Positions 59,925 through 64,000 of a DNA stretch of 64,000 nucleotides are shown here, one piece after another (the stretch's first letter is position 1; every line of letters starts with the position of its first letter). The notes beneath the pieces were generated by a model. That model searched no databases. It was not told the origin of the DNA and saw only the letters and a list, made by a program, of their open reading frames with translations. The stretch lies in assembly GCA_038503035.1 (NCBI GenBank), contig JAVSML010019073.1, forward strand, positions 1-64,000. Reading direction: 5' to 3'. The translations under genes were made by a program, and so were the position numbers. The stretch comes from Crocodylus rhombifer (Eukaryota; Chordata; Crocodylia; Crocodylidae).

Positions 59925-60420
59925 CTTTCTTTCTGTATAAGGGGCACTGAACACTCCCATTCTCCCTGTTCATAGTAGGAGCCCTCTGTGTACAGTCTTA
60001 CCTACCTCCCTCTTGCCCCATAATAGTATTCCCAATCTCTCCTTCTTGCCAGGAGTTCTGTATGTGCTCCATTCACCATCCACCCATCTATTAATCTTTC
60101 TTCTGTCAGACAAATGTGTAATTCCAGGCATCAACCTTTTAAACTCAAATGGTAGGATGGGCAGATCTAAAACTGGGCTATTGTTGTGGTGAAAGGTGTT
60201 AACGGTGCCATCAACTGTTTCTCTGATCTCCAGACAAATGAAAATAGGCTGAGGCTGTGATTCTGCTAAACAGACTAATAGAGCTCCACATGTCCCCACT
60301 TTCCCTCACTCCAGTGACATGGCATTCTTCAATATTGGTTATATTCTGCCTACAGTACTGATGCCTATATATTCTCTGACATTCTGCGACAGATCAGATA
60401 TCATGTTAAAAAATTACCAG
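59925..60420 (-). repeat. Right arm of the ~490-bp inverted pair
   Basis: Reverse complement counterpart of 55792-56285; it ends 'ttaccagttgga'. See the left arm for the shared landmarks. Confidence 0.85.
59970..60299 (-). other. Unrecognised open frame, inverted copy
   Basis: A 109-codon frame on the minus strand with GTCGALLVCLAESQPQPIFI near its start, then FHHNNSPVLDLPILPFEFKR and DRRKINRWVDGEW. It corresponds to the frame at 55804-56133 but reads through the position where that copy has a stop. Its upstream part differs: the first frame's N-terminal half is broken here. No domain recognised; the coding status of both is doubtful. Confidence 0.35.
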
Positions 60421-63400
60421 TTGGAGGCAGGCAGACATAGAGAAAATGTCATCAAGTTAGAAACCCTTGCTTTATCCAGCAGTCAAATAGTCTAAACTTG
60501 TCCACATAAGGAATTTTAGAGTGTACTTAAGAGTAAAATTCTGAGCTTCTTATTTGTAGCAGCCATTAGCTTTCAAAGAGACTGATTTCTCTTGAGGCAC
60601 TGGCAATTTCTTCTCCTTGTTCACATGACCCTTATGAGTGCTTTAAAAAGGTATTTAGGTTTTTGAATTTATCGTAATAAACCTGCCTTGTTTAAGCATA
60701 TAATACAGCTATGTGCTGCTACAATTATGGGAATATAGACTGTGAAATGTGATACAGTATTATATTGTAGCTTAAAAACCAGGTCTGTAGCTAGACAAAA
60801 GTAGGAAGGTTATTCGGCTTGCAGAATATCATCTGCAAATTCCTGCATTGCAGAAGACTTTGGACAAGCTCTTTTTGGGTAGAGTGGAGCACATTTTCAA
60901 AAACTAGAGGAAAGATCCCCTTAGAATGACAAAATGTCATGCCAGTAGGAAGCTATAGTCCCTTAAAATCATTAACAAATGTTTAGTAGAAGCCCAGATT
61001 CCAAAAGCACTTCTATCGGCCACAAACCAAATATTAATGTCAAGGCCTTCAGACAGTGTTCCCCATCTGTTCTTTTTCCTTTCCCATGCCTGTTTACTGG
61101 CAAGTTTTTCTACTTTTCTATGGGTAGACTGTGTATGTATTTCCATTGCCAAACATCCTGGGGAAAAAAAAAAAGAAATTCACTTTTCATAAATACTCAC
61201 ATGTAGGTTTGAGATTTACTTTCTCCAGACAGTTTTTGCCAAAAGTCTGAGGATTTTTACTTTTTCCAGAAAGCAAACAGATGCATGAACATAGCAAAAG
61301 TGAATGTATTTCAAATGGAAGAATGATTTGTGAAATACTGTGATGCAACATGCAGGCAGGGTTCAAATTACAGTTTGACTTTTGGGTGGGGGGTCTGCAA
61401 AAATCAGTTAATTGATTAACAAGTCCACCTAAGTGAAGGAGAAATTCAGTCGAAGACCCCCAAGCTCTGATTTTCAAATCTTACAGGGGGACTCTCATCA
61501 GTGCCAACCCACAAAGTTTTGGTGCCCCCTGCAAGATATAGTTTTGGGGCCCCTGGTCCATCAAAAAATCAAAATTGTGGTTAATTGTGGTATAAACTCA
61601 CTGAAATAAAATAGTTGGGGATGGGATGCATGCACATGGGCTGCACTGTGGGGGGCATGGGGTAGGGGCAGCGTGTGCTGAGGATGCTTGGGTTCCCTCA
61701 CCAGGGCTAGGGCTGGGGCAGAGCTGGGAACTCCTCCCCTGCTTGACCAGGAAGAGACTCCCTGCCTGCATTGAGGCCTTTAAACATGGTGCAGGTGGCA
61801 GGGGGCAAGCAAGGCACAGGCCCTTGGCTGCAGGGCCCCCTGCAGTTGCAGGTTCCATAGGATAGGATGAGCCAGCCCTGGCTCTCACCTCTTACAGGGG
61901 GGGCTCACCCCTCTGTGCTCTCCCTTAATTCACACCCTGCATGTAGGACTCAACATTGAAAAAGTGAGGAAATATAACCAAGTCACTTAGCCCCACACCA
62001 GATCTTCTTTCCTTCCTTGCCATGCCATACTTCCTTTCCATATCATGTACCGGCTACTCTCTGAGTTTTTGTTCTTTTCTTGAAGGAGACATCTTACAAT
62101 CTGTTAGCTCTACAGATAGATAGATAGATAGATAGATATATCTTTATATATAAAAAATCTAAAATGCAGTGTGATCTACCAAAAAGAGGTTCTAGCTTTA
62201 GTGGTTGCAGTCACTAAGCTCTCTGAGCTGCCAGTAAAGGCATGTGGTTAAAAAATGCATTGCCCAAGAGCCACTAGCATGATCCCTTTACCCTCTCTTA
62301 TGCAACAGAGGAAGAAACAACCAATCTGAAGTGGCAAGGGGGAGCTGCCCCCACTGTCCTTGTGATACAAAGGACATTCTTGGTAGGAGCAGCAGCAGTG
62401 CTCCCTCCCTACCGACACTTTCTTACACTTGGGCAGCAGGGAGCTGAGGTACATACTTACCCTATCAGTTGAGGTGTGCCTGTAATGTGTCTTGTCCAGT
62501 CACCCTACTCTTTACAGGAGCATTGGTAGGGAACCCCTTGTTGTAACAAGTCTTGGTATTTAATGCATTTTCAGATGAATGGGGCAATTCCATTTTCTGC
62601 AGACTTTATTTGCACAGGATCATTGGAATTTGACAGATAACACTTTATCAATTACTTGTGGATGATATTTCTATATTATTTTGCAACCTGGAGAGCCAGT
62701 CAGTGACTTTTCCATTTAACAAAGACTTAGTAGTTAGACTGGGGTCTAGGCCTGAAGCATGGGTCTGTCATTTATGTTGTAATCCACTGTGCATTCCCAC
62801 TGCTGGTGCTAGGACCGTAACTTAGAGGGAAGGTGGAGATGAAAGGACATGCTTCATCCATCCCCTGCAACAGATCAGCTGTTCCTCTGCCATTCTTGTC
62901 TAGCAAAGTAACTATTTACCCAGGACTACAAAGTAAATAAAAACTGCAGGGTTTTTTTGGTTCATTTTATTTTTACAACAAATCTTGGATAAAATTTAAT
63001 ATGTAGAAATTGAATAGATTTTAGTGGCTTCTTAATAGGATATGGAGCCTTTCATGTCTCAGATACCTATTTAATTCCAACTTACCTAGTCTAGTGACTT
63101 GAATGTCCCTAGCATATGGTAGCTGTTAAGGAGTCAGTAGCAAAAGAGTTACTTCTTAACCCTTCTCTTAGTAGACAAATGTATGCGACACTGGTAGGAA
63201 AGAATATAGACTTTCCTGAATATTTCAGTAGAGAACTCAAGCAAAACCTCCCCACCAAAAGACTGAATTCTCTTCACTTCTAACAGTGATTTTACTGAGT
63301 CATTTTTGAGAAATAGTGATGGGAAACAAATGGGAGACTTTGCTCTGTCATTTACTCATGCTGTAGCTATATGTATTTGTGGTTTCCAGGGCAGTTAGTT

Positions 63401-63857
63401 CACCACATCTTACATATACTAAATACAATTTAAATGTGAACCAAGAAGTATGAGTTTCTGAACAGAGCATGTTATTATGATTGTTATAAACCCATAATAA
63501 ACTATAGCATCATGAACAAAGGTGCTAGAATGACAATATGTTCAGTAGAAAGTCAATGCAGTTTGTGCTTTGTGGTATAGAATAATTCCCTCAGTATTTT
63601 TACAGTATGAAAAAGTCAGTATCTCATGAAAAAAGGAAATGCTTGTGGGCCACGGAACAGCTGGAAGAAATGGTTGTGGTGGCTCTAATTGGTGGGTCAC
63701 AACATCCATAATCCATGCTGTTGCTGAAGCTTCAGCAACAGATACACATGCTTAGAATTCTGCTCACACTTCTCTGCCACATTCTGCAGCCATCACATTA
63801 TCTGCAGAAGCAGACACAACTACAAATAGTATCAGAATGTATGTTGTGTGTATGTAT
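60421..63857. other. 3.4 kb without a recognisable gene
   Basis: 61480-61930 is a GC-rich patch that looks repeat-derived ('ggtgccccctgcaag', 'tttggggcccctgg'). The rest is AT-rich. Confidence 0.4.
62113..62138. repeat. (GATA)n microsatellite
   Basis: Six tandem GATA units followed by TATA-rich sequence. Confidence 0.95.
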
Positions 63858-64000
63858 TAGAGGTGTGTGAAGCTTTGGTCACCATTTCAATTCTGAGAAG
63901 ATTCAGCCTGATTTGGTGGCTGAATCATCTAATCTGACTGAATCCGGAGACCCATTAAAAGCTTTGAGTCAATTCAGAAAAGATTTGATGATTCAGAGGG
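63858..64000. mobile_element. Left part of a hAT-like element (truncated by window end)
   Basis: It begins 'tagaggtgtgtgaagctttg' and continues with 'attcagcctgatttggtggc' and 'gattcag' words, the same style as 1-295 and 36235-37199. The right end lies outside the window. Confidence 0.5.

Overview
This is vertebrate nuclear DNA. Five CR1-type LINE copies, at least three non-autonomous hAT elements with 8-bp target-site duplications (TSDs), two solo retroviral LTRs with 5-bp TSDs, MIR-like SINE fragments and long palindromic DNA transposons all lie in an otherwise gene-poor, AT-rich background. A large, partly intact CR1 complement together with many DNA transposons fits a sauropsid, most likely a crocodilian or a turtle; this is inference, because no host gene is present to confirm it. 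I found no convincing host exon, tRNA, rRNA, bacterial operon or CRISPR array. The window looks like an intergenic region or one very large intron.

Layout. At 1-2.4 kb there is the end of one hAT-like element, unique AT-rich DNA and a short inverted repeat. At 2.4-10.5 kb lies a decayed BED-finger/hAT transposase gene on the minus strand. It is split into three blocks by two different CR1 elements, both inserted on the plus strand. At 11.3-12.5 kb there are two minisatellites, followed by the end of a hAT-like repeat and a solo LTR (12995-13987). At 14-19.7 kb there is no gene, only a MIR-like SINE and a hairpin. At 19.7-24.7 kb there are two further CR1 copies; the first carries a 217-bp insertion with a 10-bp TSD and a 942-bp solo LTR. 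At 24.7-35.9 kb there are Harbinger-like MITEs, a MIR fragment, a possible hAT element and a fifth CR1. At 36-43.6 kb there are two members of a long terminal-inverted-repeat family, one holding a nested palindromic element and the other nearly a perfect 1.3-kb palindrome. At 46.8 kb there is a small palindromic MITE. At 53.9-60.4 kb there is a dense nest: a foldback element split by a 187-bp hAT MITE, a 579-bp hAT, and a pair of inverted ~490-bp arms 3.6 kb apart. Those arms enclose half of the palindromic family, which is itself split by a 1739-bp hAT. The remainder is unassigned single-copy-like sequence, and another hAT-like element begins at the right edge.

The coding remnants do not form a host pathway. 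The CR1 ORFs encode the endonuclease/reverse transcriptase of LINE retrotransposition, and the hAT gene encodes a cut-and-paste transposase. All are broken. The nesting gives a relative history: hAT first and the CR1s into it; CR1 copy 3 first and the LTR into it; palindromic elements first and hAT MITEs into them. I do not see a clearly new biological system. The most unusual things here are the very long hairpin-forming elements, the inverted pair carrying a shared unrecognised ORF, and a 70-bp inverted scrap of the hAT core placed inside the gene's own N-terminal block.
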